DNA of 64,000 nt from Dyadobacter sp. CECT 9275. GTDB taxonomy: Bacteria > Bacteroidota > Bacteroidia > Cytophagales > Spirosomataceae. Of this stretch, positions 8,229 through 17,892 are shown one piece after another. The stretch spans positions 1,054,001-1,118,000 of the forward strand of contig NZ_CAJRAF010000002.1 of NCBI RefSeq assembly GCF_907164905.1, given 5' to 3'. Positions within the stretch are counted from its first letter, which is position 1; every line of letters starts with the position of its first letter. Made by a program: the position numbers and the translations under genes. The notes below the pieces were generated by a model. That model worked only from the letters and a program-made list of their open reading frames with translations. It had not been told where the DNA came from and did not search any database.

Positions 8229-9764
8229 TCAGTTTTTATCCCACCAAATCCTGGTCATGAACACGTCCGCCCCCTGGCGGCTGATGGCATCTTTGAAGTT
8301 AGGATTGATCCCTTCCTCGCTGAGCGGGTAACGCAGCCTGCGCGGTATTTGTCCGTTGGTATCATTGCCCAGGTAATTCACCGGCGTAAGTACCGGGTAG
8401 CCTGTACGACGCCAGTTGGCCCAGCCCTCAATGTGGTTAAAAGTACTGGCCGACAGCAAATATACCTCCGTATGAATGGCGTTCATTTTTGCCTCCAGGG
8501 TGCCTGCTTCAGGGTATGGGTTCTTGGCAGCATACGACGCTATTTGTGCACTTGTGATGTTCCCGCCCGCAACGGACATCTGCGACAACGCCGCGGCTTG
8601 TCCCGCCTCAAAAGCAGCTTTGGCCGAGCCCGTAGCCCAGGTACGCTCAATCGCCTCAGCTTTCAGAAGCTGCGCCTCGGCGTAGCTCATATAAATCCAT
8701 GGCAGCGAAATAGCCATGACATTGGCAGTCGGCCGGGAGTAGTTGTCCAGGTTTTTTTCTTCCAGCGCAGCCAATCCTACCGCATCGGTGGCATTGGGTA
8801 ATCCACGCTGGGCGCTGGGCGTATTATTACCGCCTTTCAACATCGCGATCACCGGCAGGCGCGGATCCTGGCGGGTTTTCATCATATCGATCAGCGTTTT
8901 ACCCCATTGCACCCCCGCATTAGCGATGTTGGTCACATTCGATCCGCTCGGGCCCAGAATCCAGGAGTTGGGGTTGGAGTTGATCTCTGCACCCGTGTTG
9001 GCGAATTTCACTGCAATCGTTTCGTCATTGCCGGTGATCAACCCGCGGTCGATCGCTTTTTTCGCCCACAGTTGCGCATTGGCTGCATCTGCTTTCTGGA
9101 TACGCATGGCAAGACGAAGCATCAGCGTATTCGCTGCCCGTTTCCATTTATTCAGATCACCCCCATATATATAATCGGCGGCTGCGGGGATGTACTGACT
9201 GGCGTCAAAAGCATTACCGGCTTCTTCCAGGTCTTTCAGCATATCCATATAAATGGCCTGCTGCGCATCGTACTTGGGTGCGAAATTGCCGTCAATGAAA
9301 CCTTTACCTGCGTCGAAATACGGGATGTCTCCGTACAAATCGGTGGTCCGCGAAAACTCCATCACCTTGATAATACGCGCCATCGACAGGACATTGACAT
9401 ACCTCGGCTCCTTTTTCGCCTCTTCGATCAGGTTCACCATACTCTTCACCGCATACGTGTAGGAGTTATCAAAAAACGCGGAATTGATCTCCCCTAAAAA
9501 GGTATAAAAGCTGCCTTTGTAAAACGTGGCGTCGATCGACGACATCTGCTGGATCAGGCAGGCGGCATAACCAAAATTAGCACGCCATGCCTTGGACGCG
9601 GGCCCGCTTGCCGAGCCGGTCAGCAGTAGCTGCGACTGCCCCAGCAGGTAATCCACCGGCACGTTGCTGGGTGCATTCGGGTTGACGTTTATTTTGTCAA
9701 AATCATTGGTACAGGCCCCTGCTCCGGCCAGTAACGCAAGACATATGGTTATTTTTTTAAGCAT
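8229..9764 (-). CDS. susD: SusD/RagB-like nutrient-binding lipoprotein
   Basis: A 511-residue outer-membrane lipoprotein. The leader ends in a lipobox (LAGAGACTNDFDKINVNPN, Cys about residue 18), followed by the N-terminal segment typical of the SusD-like_2 branch. TPR-like helices are visible near residues 80-130 (INSAFFDNSYTYAVKSMVNLIEEA) and 195-235. The C-terminal region has EVYLLSASTFNHIEGWANWRRTGYPVL (about 425-450), a hallmark of this branch. It would act as the lid of the SusC transporter, binding an oligosaccharide at the cell surface. It starts 25 bases after susC and ends 4 bases before the uxuA-like gene. Confidence 0.9.
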   Translation of the reverse strand: MLKKITICLALLAGAGACTNDFDKINVNPNAPSNVPVDYLLGQSQLLLTGSASGPASKAWRANFGYAACLIQQMSSIDATFYKGSFYTFLGEINSAFFDNSYTYAVKSMVNLIEEAKKEPRYVNVLSMARIIKVMEFSRTTDLYGDIPYFDAGKGFIDGNFAPKYDAQQAIYMDMLKDLEEAGNAFDASQYIPAAADYIYGGDLNKWKRAANTLMLRLAMRIQKADAANAQLWAKKAIDRGLITGNDETIAVKFANTGAEINSNPNSWILGPSGSNVTNIANAGVQWGKTLIDMMKTRQDPRLPVIAMLKGGNNTPSAQRGLPNATDAVGLAALEEKNLDNYSRPTANVMAISLPWIYMSYAEAQLLKAEAIERTWATGSAKAAFEAGQAAALSQMSVAGGNITSAQIASYAAKNPYPEAGTLEAKMNAIHTEVYLLSASTFNHIEGWANWRRTGYPVLTPVNYLGNDTNGQIPRRLRYPLSEEGINPNFKDAISRQGADVFMTRIWWDKN

Positions 9765-9789
9765 GATTTCTCTGTTTGAAAAAGGTTGG

Positions 9790-12700
9790 TCAGAATTTCA
9801 GGTTGAGGTTTACACCGTACGAGCGGGTTGGCGGCGTACCGGCAAATTCCACACCCTGCGCATTACTGTTGTTGTAAGTAGCTTCGGGATCAATAATCGG
9901 TACTTTCTTCATTAAGATCGCCAGGTTACGCCCCACGATGGAAATCGATGCACCTTTGAATGGCATTTTACCCAGGAAGCGTGTCGGTACGGTGTATTGC
10001 AGGATGATCTGACGGAGCTTGATAAAATCCGATTTGTATACAAATGGTGTTGCGATAGCCGAATACCAGTTACTGTAATAAGCCTGAGCCCGGGCCTTGG
10101 CGGTATTTATTTCGCCGCTTTGGGTCACACCCGCACCGGTCACACCTCCCTCGCGTCCTTCCAAAGTCTCTTTGTGCAAACCGAAACGATAGGCCAGTGC
10201 GTTGGTACCCGAATAAATATAACCGCCAAACTTACCATCGACGAGCACACTCATGGTGATACCCTTGTAACTAAAAGAGTTGTTCAGGCCCAGGGTATAA
10301 GGCGAAACGCCTGACCCGAAATCCTTGATGTCGCCCGCCAGTGCAAGCCCCTGCGAATTATACACGATGTTTCCGTTGGCGTCCCGCTTGAAATCGTACC
10401 CTTTGATACGGCTGTACGACTTGCCGATATCCTGATGGATGAACGAAGATCCAGGACGCGACTGGTCTACACGCAGTGTTTGCAGGTCGCCATACAGTTT
10501 CTGAACCTCGCTGTCGTTAAAGCCCATATTGAAGCTCGCATCCCAGGTAAATTTCTTGTTATTGATGATCGTGCTGCTCAGCAAAAGCTCCACACCGCGG
10601 TTGCGGATGGCACCGACGTTAAACAGCGCACTGGTGTAACCAGACGTCTGAGAAATCGTAGCGCTGACGATGTCGTTGGTCGTCTTGCGGTCATACAACG
10701 CCAGATCAATATTGAGCAGGTTGTTGAACAACTTCGTTTCCAGACCTATCTCGGATACGGTAGAAGTAAGCGGCTGCAAACCGCTGTTGGGTACTCTAGT
10801 ACCGTTGATCTGTGCCAGGGCAGAACCCAGGTGCGCGCCACTCAGCGAATAATACAGTGAGAGGTTGTAAGGATCTGTATCGCCGCCAGCCTGCGCCCAC
10901 GATCCTCTGAATTTCAGAAAGTTGATGGCGGCGGGCATGGTAAAGGCTTCGGAAGCCACAAAGCTCACACCAAACGACGGATAGAATATACTGTTCTTGC
11001 CTTTGGCAAGTGTCGAAAACCAGTCATTACGCGCCGTAGCTGTCACAAAAAAGTAATTGTTGTAGGAAAATTCTGCTGATCCGTATACGGAATTGATGCG
11101 CTTTTCAATGTATGCCTCCGTTACTGTACGTGCAGCAGGGTCGATATTGGACACATCATAAAAGAAGGGAATATTGAAACTGTTGTTTGCCGACACGTCG
11201 TTCAACTCCGTTACCTGCTTCATCATGTTACCGCCCACGAACACATTCAGGGCATATTTCTCTCCAAACTTCTTGTTGATACCCGCCATCAGTTCCTTGT
11301 TGATTTCGGTAAAATCACGCAGCGACGAGGTATAACTTCCTCTCAGCACATAACCGGTTCCGTAGGGCTCAATGGCTTTGTAACGGTAATTAAAATTGTC
11401 GAAACCGATACGACCTTTCAGATAAAGCCAGTCCGTGACATTGTACTTTGGCTCAAACGAAGCGATCACACGCTTCTTATGATCGTCCTGCTGAAACTTC
11501 TCCGTGGCAAAATACGGGTTTTGGGTATACTGATTGTCAGACCAAACGATTTCGTTTCCGGCTGCGTTGGTTTGCGCATTTTTCAACACGTCCACGTTCA
11601 GGGATGTCGGCAGCACGTACATCGTAAAGTTGGCGTTCCCTGGGGAGTCGTTCACCCGCGGACGGTTATGGTTACGTTCGTTGATATACTTCACATTGGC
11701 CACAAACGACAGATTTTTGCCGAGGTTGCCATTCGTATTAAGCGCGAAATTATTTCTGCGAAGTGTATTGTTCGGCAAAACACCTTTGTTATTCAGGTCA
11801 TTCATCGAAAGGCGGTAGGTCACTTTCTCCGTAGCGCCGGTCAATGCGATGGAGTTGGTAAAAGTCGTTCCGACGTTGTAGAAATCACGCAGGTTGTTTT
11901 TGGCAGCCACATAGGGTCGCTCCACACCGTCATAACTCATGGCATTGCTGCCATCCAGCCGGCCACCGAAGCTGTTGCGCGTGGCAGTTTGCGCCACCGT
12001 GGTTGGTTTTACGCCATTGGATCCCAGCCCGTATTCGTACTGGTAGTCTTTATAGGTCTTGAAAAGCAAATCTTCCGCAAGAAAATTGCTATTGACTTCC
12101 ACACCGATTCCCTTGTCCGCTTTTCCGCCTTTTGTTGTCACGAGAATGGCACCGTTTGATGCACGCGAACCGTACAGGGCGGCCGCAGTAGCCCCTTTCA
12201 ACACGCTGATACTCTCGATCTCGTCAGGATTCAGGGAGGAAATACCATCTCCGCGGTCTGAGCCGGTCCAGGACCCGTCGCGGTTGGCCCCGATGGCCAC
12301 GCTGCCAAGATTGTCGTTGTTGATCGGAATCCCGTCCACGATGATCAGCGGCTGGTTATTTCCTGAAATAGAACCGTTACCTCGGATGACGATACGGGAC
12401 GAACCGCTTGGCCCGGTTGCGGTGCTGGAAATGTTCAAACCGGCCACTTTACCCACCAGGCTATTGGCAATGTTGGTCGAGCGTGCCTGGGTCAGCTCTT
12501 CGCCTTTCACTTCTGAGATCGAGTACCCCAGCGCTTTTTTCTCCCGTTTGATACCCAGGGCCGTCACGACCACCTCGTCCAGGGTTGCGGTTTCAGTGGC
12601 CAGTTTTACATCCACGATATTCCGCTGCCCAACAATGATTTCCTGTTTCTGGAAGCCGATCGAGCTGAATATCAGCACAGATTCTGCCGCAGGTACATTG

Positions 12701-13248
12701 ATTTCGTACTTGCCGTTTACATCGGTATTGGTACCAATGGCCGTGCCTTTTACCAATACGTTCACACCCGGCAAGCCTTCACCTGTTGCGTCTGTTACGG
12801 TACCTTTGATCAGCATATCAGCCACTTTCGCTCTGATTTCCGCCTGACCATTGATTGTCCCCGTTGGCTGCGGAGCGCTGATAGGTGCTATCTGCGGTCT
12901 GCGCGGCAAAATCATGTACGCATTATCGCGAACTTTCCGAAGCACGAGGTTAGTGTGTTTGAGTAATTGCTCGATGTTATATTCTGCTGAACGGTTTTTG
13001 TCAAGATTAAAATTCGTGACCACCACATCGCTCATCATACTTTCTTCAAAAAGGATATCCGCTTTATAGTGTTTTTTCAGATGGATTAGTGCGTCCACAA
13101 GCTTCATCTGCGTTGCCGGCTCGCTTGCCACAGCCGGTTTGCTCCGCTGGGAGGTATAGGCCAAAACCTGCGCGGCGAGTGGCAGAGCCTGGGTGGTACC
13201 CAGTATCATGCCACAGCAAAGGACTGATAATAGAGATTTGTGTTTCAT
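9790..13248 (-). CDS. susC: SusC/RagA TonB-linked outer-membrane transporter with STN domain
   Basis: A 1152-residue outer-membrane importer. After a signal peptide (ending near LPLAAQ, residue 27) comes a secretin/TonB N-terminal (STN) signalling domain, about residues 48-115, with ADILFEESMMSDVVV and YNIEQLLKHTNL. Next are a carboxypeptidase-like beta-sandwich (about 148-225, GTVTDATGEGLPGVNVLVKGT), a TonB-box/plug start (LDEVVVTALGIKREKKALGYS, about 228-248), the SusC motif NPDEIESISVLKGATAAALYGSRASNGAILVTTK, and a 22-strand barrel ending NLNLKF. The STN domain normally contacts a FecR anti-sigma factor in the periplasm, and fecR lies 47 bases upstream. Transport and transcription are therefore probably coupled. 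It pairs with the SusD behind it. The substrate is unknown; a uronate oligosaccharide is a guess from uxuA. Confidence 0.93.
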   Translation of the reverse strand: MKHKSLLSVLCCGMILGTTQALPLAAQVLAYTSQRSKPAVASEPATQMKLVDALIHLKKHYKADILFEESMMSDVVVTNFNLDKNRSAEYNIEQLLKHTNLVLRKVRDNAYMILPRRPQIAPISAPQPTGTINGQAEIRAKVADMLIKGTVTDATGEGLPGVNVLVKGTAIGTNTDVNGKYEINVPAAESVLIFSSIGFQKQEIIVGQRNIVDVKLATETATLDEVVVTALGIKREKKALGYSISEVKGEELTQARSTNIANSLVGKVAGLNISSTATGPSGSSRIVIRGNGSISGNNQPLIIVDGIPINNDNLGSVAIGANRDGSWTGSDRGDGISSLNPDEIESISVLKGATAAALYGSRASNGAILVTTKGGKADKGIGVEVNSNFLAEDLLFKTYKDYQYEYGLGSNGVKPTTVAQTATRNSFGGRLDGSNAMSYDGVERPYVAAKNNLRDFYNVGTTFTNSIALTGATEKVTYRLSMNDLNNKGVLPNNTLRRNNFALNTNGNLGKNLSFVANVKYINERNHNRPRVNDSPGNANFTMYVLPTSLNVDVLKNAQTNAAGNEIVWSDNQYTQNPYFATEKFQQDDHKKRVIASFEPKYNVTDWLYLKGRIGFDNFNYRYKAIEPYGTGYVLRGSYTSSLRDFTEINKELMAGINKKFGEKYALNVFVGGNMMKQVTELNDVSANNSFNIPFFYDVSNIDPAARTVTEAYIEKRINSVYGSAEFSYNNYFFVTATARNDWFSTLAKGKNSIFYPSFGVSFVASEAFTMPAAINFLKFRGSWAQAGGDTDPYNLSLYYSLSGAHLGSALAQINGTRVPNSGLQPLTSTVSEIGLETKLFNNLLNIDLALYDRKTTNDIVSATISQTSGYTSALFNVGAIRNRGVELLLSSTIINNKKFTWDASFNMGFNDSEVQKLYGDLQTLRVDQSRPGSSFIHQDIGKSYSRIKGYDFKRDANGNIVYNSQGLALAGDIKDFGSGVSPYTLGLNNSFSYKGITMSVLVDGKFGGYIYSGTNALAYRFGLHKETLEGREGGVTGAGVTQSGEINTAKARAQAYYSNWYSAIATPFVYKSDFIKLRQIILQYTVPTRFLGKMPFKGASISIVGRNLAILMKKVPIIDPEATYNNSNAQGVEFAGTPPTRSYGVNLNLKF

Positions 13249-13295
13249 TTATAAATCTGGAAAAGTATTGTACGAAGTTTTTATGGGTGTGCGAT

Positions 13296-14312
13296 CTATT
13301 TCTGTAAAATCAGATAGGTATCTCCTGTCCGGCTGAGACGGAAGTCGAAAAGCTCCGAAAGTAACATCAGCAGCTCTTCTCCGCTTTGGGGCTGAAATGT
13401 GCCGCTAACGGTACGTGTGGTGAATTTTTCTTCCTTTATTTCTACCTGAATACCGTAGCGTTCACGCAACTGATTGAGGACCTCCGAAAGTGGTGTTTTA
13501 TCAAATACGAAGCGATTTCCCATCCAGGCGGTAAGCATTTTGGTATCTGCATTGGTTTTTAAAACCGGCCTTGCATCCGATTTGGGCATCGTTATGAGGT
13601 CGCCCGGGTGCATGATGAGTTCTTTTTTTTGTTTTCCTTCCGAAAACAGCACGTGAACCTTGCCTTTTTTCAGCAAAACCTTTCCGCCCTTGCGACGGGT
13701 GTAAACTGAGAACTCCGTGCCGAGTACCATGACCTCAAAATTCTCATCCGTCTTGACCATAAACCGCTTATTGTCAATGGTGTGTGTCACATTAAAAAAG
13801 GCTTCGCCACTCAGTACCACTTCTCTCGTTTCACTGCCGAAACCAAATCTGGGCACTTTCAGCGAGGAGTTTGCATTGAGTGTTACCTGGGTTCCGTCCG
13901 TCAGGCGGAACGCCTTTGTCTCGCCGTAGGCGGTATCGTAGGTTTTGTAGGTAACCGCATCGCGACCAAACCAGGCGGTCAGCCCCAGGAGGGTGATCGA
14001 CGCCGCAGCGATGAACCAGTTCCGACGCCTCAACGGACGGGGAATGGTTGGCTGAACAGGTTGCGCCTCATCAGCCGAAACCTCAGGACGGTGCGGATTT
14101 TCCCGCATAAATTGCAGGTACTGCTCGTAACGTTCGCTGCTGTCGGCCAGGTAGTGCGGTGAGTTTGCCTGCCACTCAGCCAGCCATTGGAAATAGGTTT
14201 CCTGGTTTTCGGCTTGCACCAGCCATTCGCTGATCAGCCGCTTTTGCACCGGGGTGGCCCCTCCGGCGAAGTACTGAAACAGCAGGGCTTTGTTTACTGA
14301 CAATGTGTTCAT
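13296..14312 (-). CDS. FecR family anti-sigma factor
   Basis: A 338-residue inner-membrane protein. An N-terminal cytoplasmic part (about 1-85) would hold the sigma factor. One membrane helix follows a basic stretch (RRRNWFIAAASITLLGLTAWF, about 94-114). The FecR domain lies at about 125-220 (YGETKAFRLTDGTQVTLNANSSLKVP, GEAFFNVTH, VLGTEFSVYTRRKGGKVLLKKGKV). A DUF4974-type C-terminal domain (about 258-338, FVFDKTPLSEVLNQLRERYGIQVEI) resembles an STN fold and is the expected contact for the SusC STN domain. It sits between the sigma gene (45 bases) and susC (47 bases), the classical order for trans-envelope regulation in Bacteroidota. Confidence 0.93.
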   Translation of the reverse strand: MNTLSVNKALLFQYFAGGATPVQKRLISEWLVQAENQETYFQWLAEWQANSPHYLADSSERYEQYLQFMRENPHRPEVSADEAQPVQPTIPRPLRRRNWFIAAASITLLGLTAWFGRDAVTYKTYDTAYGETKAFRLTDGTQVTLNANSSLKVPRFGFGSETREVVLSGEAFFNVTHTIDNKRFMVKTDENFEVMVLGTEFSVYTRRKGGKVLLKKGKVHVLFSEGKQKKELIMHPGDLITMPKSDARPVLKTNADTKMLTAWMGNRFVFDKTPLSEVLNQLRERYGIQVEIKEEKFTTRTVSGTFQPQSGEELLMLLSELFDFRLSRTGDTYLILQK

Positions 14313-14357
14313 CTCAGTTGGGTAATGCGATAATTGTTAAGGATATTTTAGGAGTGA

Positions 14358-15035
14358 TTACAGTCCGGCTATAAACGGGATTGCCGCAATCCAGGTCCAG
14401 TGGTCTTTCAGCCCTTGTCGCAAAGCGCTCAGCGCACGGCTGATATGCCCTTCCACAGTTCGGCTCGACAGGTTCATCTCCGTCGCTATTTCCTGGATCT
14501 TCTTGTTTTCGAAACGATTGAGCAAAAACACTTTCTGACACTGCGGCGGGAGCTGTTCCACAATACGGTCTATGCGGGATGCCAGCTCTTCGAAATACAT
14601 CAGCGCCTCGGGCCTTTCGGTAGACGCTACATCGTAATTCGGCAGCTGTTCAAACGAATCTATGTTTTTGAGTTCGCTCGCCAGGTAATTGAAACTGCGG
14701 TTCTGGATGGATTTGAACAGGTAAGCCCGATAGGAAGTCTTCACCGATTGGTAGGAACGGTTTTTCCAGAATGCATAAAACATTTCAGAAACGATGTCGG
14801 CGGCTATTTCTTTGGAATACACAAATCGCACGGCGTATGAGCAAAGCGGATTATAGTATAACCTGAAAAGCAACGCGCATCCCTCCTCCGGGTTCGTTTC
14901 GAACGTCTTCCGGATAAAAAGTTCGCGGTCGTTTTCGTGCTGCCCGGTTTCACCCTCCTGCTGACCAGACGCAGTTTTCCTCATTTCCGGGGAAACGTCC
15001 TGTCCGTTTTCTCTTGAACCTGGGGATGAAAGCAT
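14358..15035 (-). CDS. ECF RNA polymerase sigma-70 factor
   Basis: A 225-residue sigma factor of the Bacteroidota FecI-like type. Region 2 is seen near residues 55-110 (LFRLYYNPLCSYAVRFVYSKEIAADIVSEMFYAFWKNR). Region 4 lies near 155-205 (IVEQLPPQCQKVFLLNRFENKKIQEIATEMNLSSRTVEGHISRALSAL), including the helix-turn-helix. A charged N-terminal extension of about 40 residues is unusual; an in-frame Met at residue 18 (14984) is an alternative start. A hydrophobic tail (WTWIAAIPFIAGL) ends the protein, as in some relatives. It would direct RNA polymerase to the SusCD operon when released by FecR, and is first in the operon. Confidence 0.92.
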   Translation of the reverse strand: MLSSPGSRENGQDVSPEMRKTASGQQEGETGQHENDRELFIRKTFETNPEEGCALLFRLYYNPLCSYAVRFVYSKEIAADIVSEMFYAFWKNRSYQSVKTSYRAYLFKSIQNRSFNYLASELKNIDSFEQLPNYDVASTERPEALMYFEELASRIDRIVEQLPPQCQKVFLLNRFENKKIQEIATEMNLSSRTVEGHISRALSALRQGLKDHWTWIAAIPFIAGL

Positions 15036-15497
15036 TAGTAACTTTTGAGTAAAAATTGGTACAATTCTAAAAGTTGGTTTTTAACTAAGACAGGAAAACC
15101 GCGCTACACACGTGGTCGATTGAGGTATATTTTTAAAAAATTGCACTTTTCTTTATTCAACCAATTAAAAGAATACTTCCCAGCCGAATGATACTCAATG
15201 CCTTACCCTTGCCAGTAAAAATACTTTTTCAAGAAAATTTATTACATTGCTTGGGTTCCATTAAGATGGAACAACAAAAATACCATACGGTAACATACAA
15301 GCCAATCTGATCCTGGCAACATTTCTTCGTTACAATCCGGAATTTTATCACAAAGCCTTATCCCTCTTTCCATGTCACTTTTTTATACCTTGCGCTGGAT
15401 TACCGTGAAAATGCTGATGATTGGAAACGCGGGTGCATCGGCCATGTACCACCAGACATTGTTCCGGAGAATAAGGTTTTAATAATAGCATTACAAT
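15036..15497. other. Divergent intergenic region
   Basis: This separates the sigma-factor gene (minus) from the DUF3800 gene (plus). It is AT-rich, with a small inverted repeat (TTCCAT/ATGGAA, 15256-15271). A 36-codon open frame (15372-15482) just before the next gene has no recognisable features and is not called. No full promoter consensus is seen on either strand. Confidence 0.4.
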
Positions 15498-16655
15498 ATG
15501 CAGAATCACATCGCCTTCTTGTCAGAATGGGGAAATAATGAACTCGATTTTTCTAAAAACGGGGCTACTGTACCCACTACTCATTTTATCGTCACGGCCA
15601 TCATTGTCCAGAAAGAGCAGCTGCCGGATGTAAAACGGGTGCTGGAAGCGGTAAGCAACCGCCATTTCGGGGGAGGCGCAATTGACTCCCGAACCACAGG
15701 CAGTGACCACGGGAAGAGGCGGGAAATACTTGAAGACATTGATGAAGCGCCGTTTAAAATATTTTCTGTGGTGGTTGACAAACGTCAACTCATCGGAGAA
15801 GGGCTGCGGTACCGGGGGTCCTTTTTTAAATTCCTGCACAGTCTTGCAGATCGGGAACTTTTCCGTTTGCTGCCCAACCTTGACCTGGTGGCAGGCAAGA
15901 TAGCGGATGATACCTTTATGAAAGGCTTTGCCCGGTACATTGAGCAAAATCATATTTCAAACCTTTTTAACGAATCAACTTTTGGGTTTGTCGGTTTCCA
16001 GGACAGTCTGCTCGTGCAGCTTGCAGGTTTTATTGCGGGTACTCTGGCCCGTTGCTATGACGAAACCGTGATCACAGACCAGCGAAATGAGTTTGTCGAA
16101 CTGCTGCGGCTTAAGCTGCTTTCGATCCGTTTTTTTCCGGATACGTTTGGCAGCAGCATTGCCCCGCCGCCCGCTGGCAGCCAGTATTATAATGAGACAC
16201 TGGCCAACCTCAGCATCCGTCTTGCAAACGACTTCCTTCATCACAGGTCGTTAAGCCCGGTACCTCAGGTGAAAGACCAGGTAAGCAGCCTAGGGTATCT
16301 GCTTTTCCATTTCAGGCACATCAGCCCGACGCGCTACATTACCAGCTTTGAGCTCATGGAGCAGATCAGGGCACGAACAGGCAGAAAAGTATCTCTGCAT
16401 TACTTTCAAACCAAGGTGATTGCTCAACTGCGAGACGCAGGCGTATTGATCGCCAGCAGTTCCCGGGGGTATAAGCTACCCGCCAGCGAAACGGATCTGC
16501 ATGATTTCATTGCCCATAGCAATACGATCATCGAACCAATGTTATCGCGCGTAAAACGTTTCCGCGATCAGATCCACCTAGCTACCGATGGCAAGATCGA
16601 CGTCCTGGCGGCAGAACAATACAACCTGATCAGGAAGGTCATTGAGCCATCATGA
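15498..16655 (+). CDS. DUF3800-like protein with altered signature residues
   Basis: A 385-residue protein without signal peptide. It follows the DUF3800 layout: an N-terminal strand with the signature position (residues 7-13, FLSEWGN, where the family has a DEsG-type motif), a strand THFIVTAIIV (about 28-37), a TGSDHGKRREIL segment (about 66-77), FKIFSVVVDKRQL, and FQDSLLVQLAGFIAGTLARCYDE near 165-190, where the family usually reads QLADxxAG. Both places where an acidic residue is expected are changed (Asp to Ser, Asp to Gly). The C-terminal 95 residues look like a winged helix plus helices (SFELMEQIRARTGRKVSLHYFQTKVI). DUF3800 has a predicted RNase H-like fold of unsettled function. The gene is isolated, with no partner on either side. 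Confidence 0.6.
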   Translation: MQNHIAFLSEWGNNELDFSKNGATVPTTHFIVTAIIVQKEQLPDVKRVLEAVSNRHFGGGAIDSRTTGSDHGKRREILEDIDEAPFKIFSVVVDKRQLIGEGLRYRGSFFKFLHSLADRELFRLLPNLDLVAGKIADDTFMKGFARYIEQNHISNLFNESTFGFVGFQDSLLVQLAGFIAGTLARCYDETVITDQRNEFVELLRLKLLSIRFFPDTFGSSIAPPPAGSQYYNETLANLSIRLANDFLHHRSLSPVPQVKDQVSSLGYLLFHFRHISPTRYITSFELMEQIRARTGRKVSLHYFQTKVIAQLRDAGVLIASSSRGYKLPASETDLHDFIAHSNTIIEPMLSRVKRFRDQIHLATDGKIDVLAAEQYNLIRKVIEPS

Positions 16656-16751
16656 TTCCTGATTGAAATACCAATGCCTGCGTTTGCATGTCCGGTACTT
16701 CTTAATTTTTCAGATTAAGAACTCCTCCGGCCTGTTGCCAATTTAATATCT

Positions 16752-17885
16752 ATGTCAAAAAAAGAAATTTCCGCTGCGTCATTTACAGACACAAAACCGC
16801 ATTATAACATACTGGACGGATTACGTGGCGTAGCAGCCTTAACCGTCGTCTGTTTTCATTTATTCGAAGCCTTCGCGACGAGCCATCTGGACCAGAAGAT
16901 CAACCATGGATACCTGGCCGTTGATTTTTTCTTTATCCTGTCAGGGTTTGTGGTCGGTTATGCTTATGACGATCGTTGGTCCACCATGACCGCAAAAGAC
17001 TTTCTAAAGCGCCGATTTATCCGCATGCATCCTATGGTAGTGATCGGGGCTGTTATCGGAGCTGTGATGTTTTATTTTCAGGGCTGTTCCGCCTGGGATG
17101 TTTCCGGGGTATCTGTATCTATGCTGCTTACCGCGACCCTCCTGAATGCCCTTCTGATCCCGACAACACCTGGTTCAGAGATCCGGGGTGTCGGCGAGAT
17201 GTATCCGCTGAATGGCCCCAGCTGGTCTTTATTCTTTGAATACATTGGTAATTTCCTCTACGCCTTCTACCTGCGGAAGCTCTCCACCAAGGCGCTTTCC
17301 CTGCTGGTGGTACTGGCAGGCCTTGGATTGGCGACATTTGCCATTTGGGGAACCTATGGTGATATATGTGTCGGTTTCTCCATCACGGGTGAAAACATGA
17401 CCGGCGGTTCTTTACGACTGTTGTTCTCCTTCCCCGCCGGACTGCTTTTGTCCCGCCTGTTCAGGCCAGCCAACGTAAAAGGAGGTTTTTGGATAAGCGG
17501 CCTGTGTATTGTAGTTTTATCAGCAATGCCCCGAATCGGCGGCAGCGAAAATTTGTGGCAGAACGGTTTATATGACGCCGTCTGCGTTATCCTTATCTTT
17601 CCGGCACTGGTTTATCTCGGAGCTTCTGCTAAGCCAGCAAACCACCTGACCACCCGGCTCTGCAAGTTTTTGGGTGATATATCTTATCCTCTTTACATGG
17701 TACATTATCCGTTTATTTATCTGTACTATGCCTGGGTAAAAAACGAAAGCCTCACGTTCGGGCAGTCCTTGCCAGGTGCAGCAGGACTTGTGATCGGTTC
17801 GCTGGTATTGGCCTACTTATGCTTAAAACTGTACGATGAACCTCTTCGCAAGTTTTTGACGAAGTACCTTCTAAGGAAGCAGTAA
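16752..17885 (+). CDS. Acyltransferase 3 (OafA/YrhL-type) membrane protein
   Basis: A 377-residue integral membrane protein with about ten hydrophobic segments. The N-terminus has the family motif LDGLRGVAALTVVCFHLF (about residues 22-39) with the conserved Arg and His. FFFILSGFVVGYAYDDRW (about 58-75) and FLKRRFIRMHPMVVIG (about 81-96) follow, then GPSWSLFFEYIGNFLYAFYLRK near 155-176. The C-terminus carries FLGDISYPLYMVHYPFIYLYY (about 303-323). Such enzymes move acyl groups, often acetyl, onto sugars or other extracytoplasmic acceptors; the acceptor here is unknown. It is a monocistronic gene, convergent with the symporter gene behind it (8 bases between stops). Confidence 0.92.
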   Translation: MSKKEISAASFTDTKPHYNILDGLRGVAALTVVCFHLFEAFATSHLDQKINHGYLAVDFFFILSGFVVGYAYDDRWSTMTAKDFLKRRFIRMHPMVVIGAVIGAVMFYFQGCSAWDVSGVSVSMLLTATLLNALLIPTTPGSEIRGVGEMYPLNGPSWSLFFEYIGNFLYAFYLRKLSTKALSLLVVLAGLGLATFAIWGTYGDICVGFSITGENMTGGSLRLLFSFPAGLLLSRLFRPANVKGGFWISGLCIVVLSAMPRIGGSENLWQNGLYDAVCVILIFPALVYLGASAKPANHLTTRLCKFLGDISYPLYMVHYPFIYLYYAWVKNESLTFGQSLPGAAGLVIGSLVLAYLCLKLYDEPLRKFLTKYLLRKQ

Positions 17886-17892
17886 TCAGCAA

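Noticed and set aside
15372-15482. 36-codon plus-strand frame before the DUF3800 gene
   Set aside because: It has no recognisable motif and no ribosome-binding context; a chance frame is more likely.
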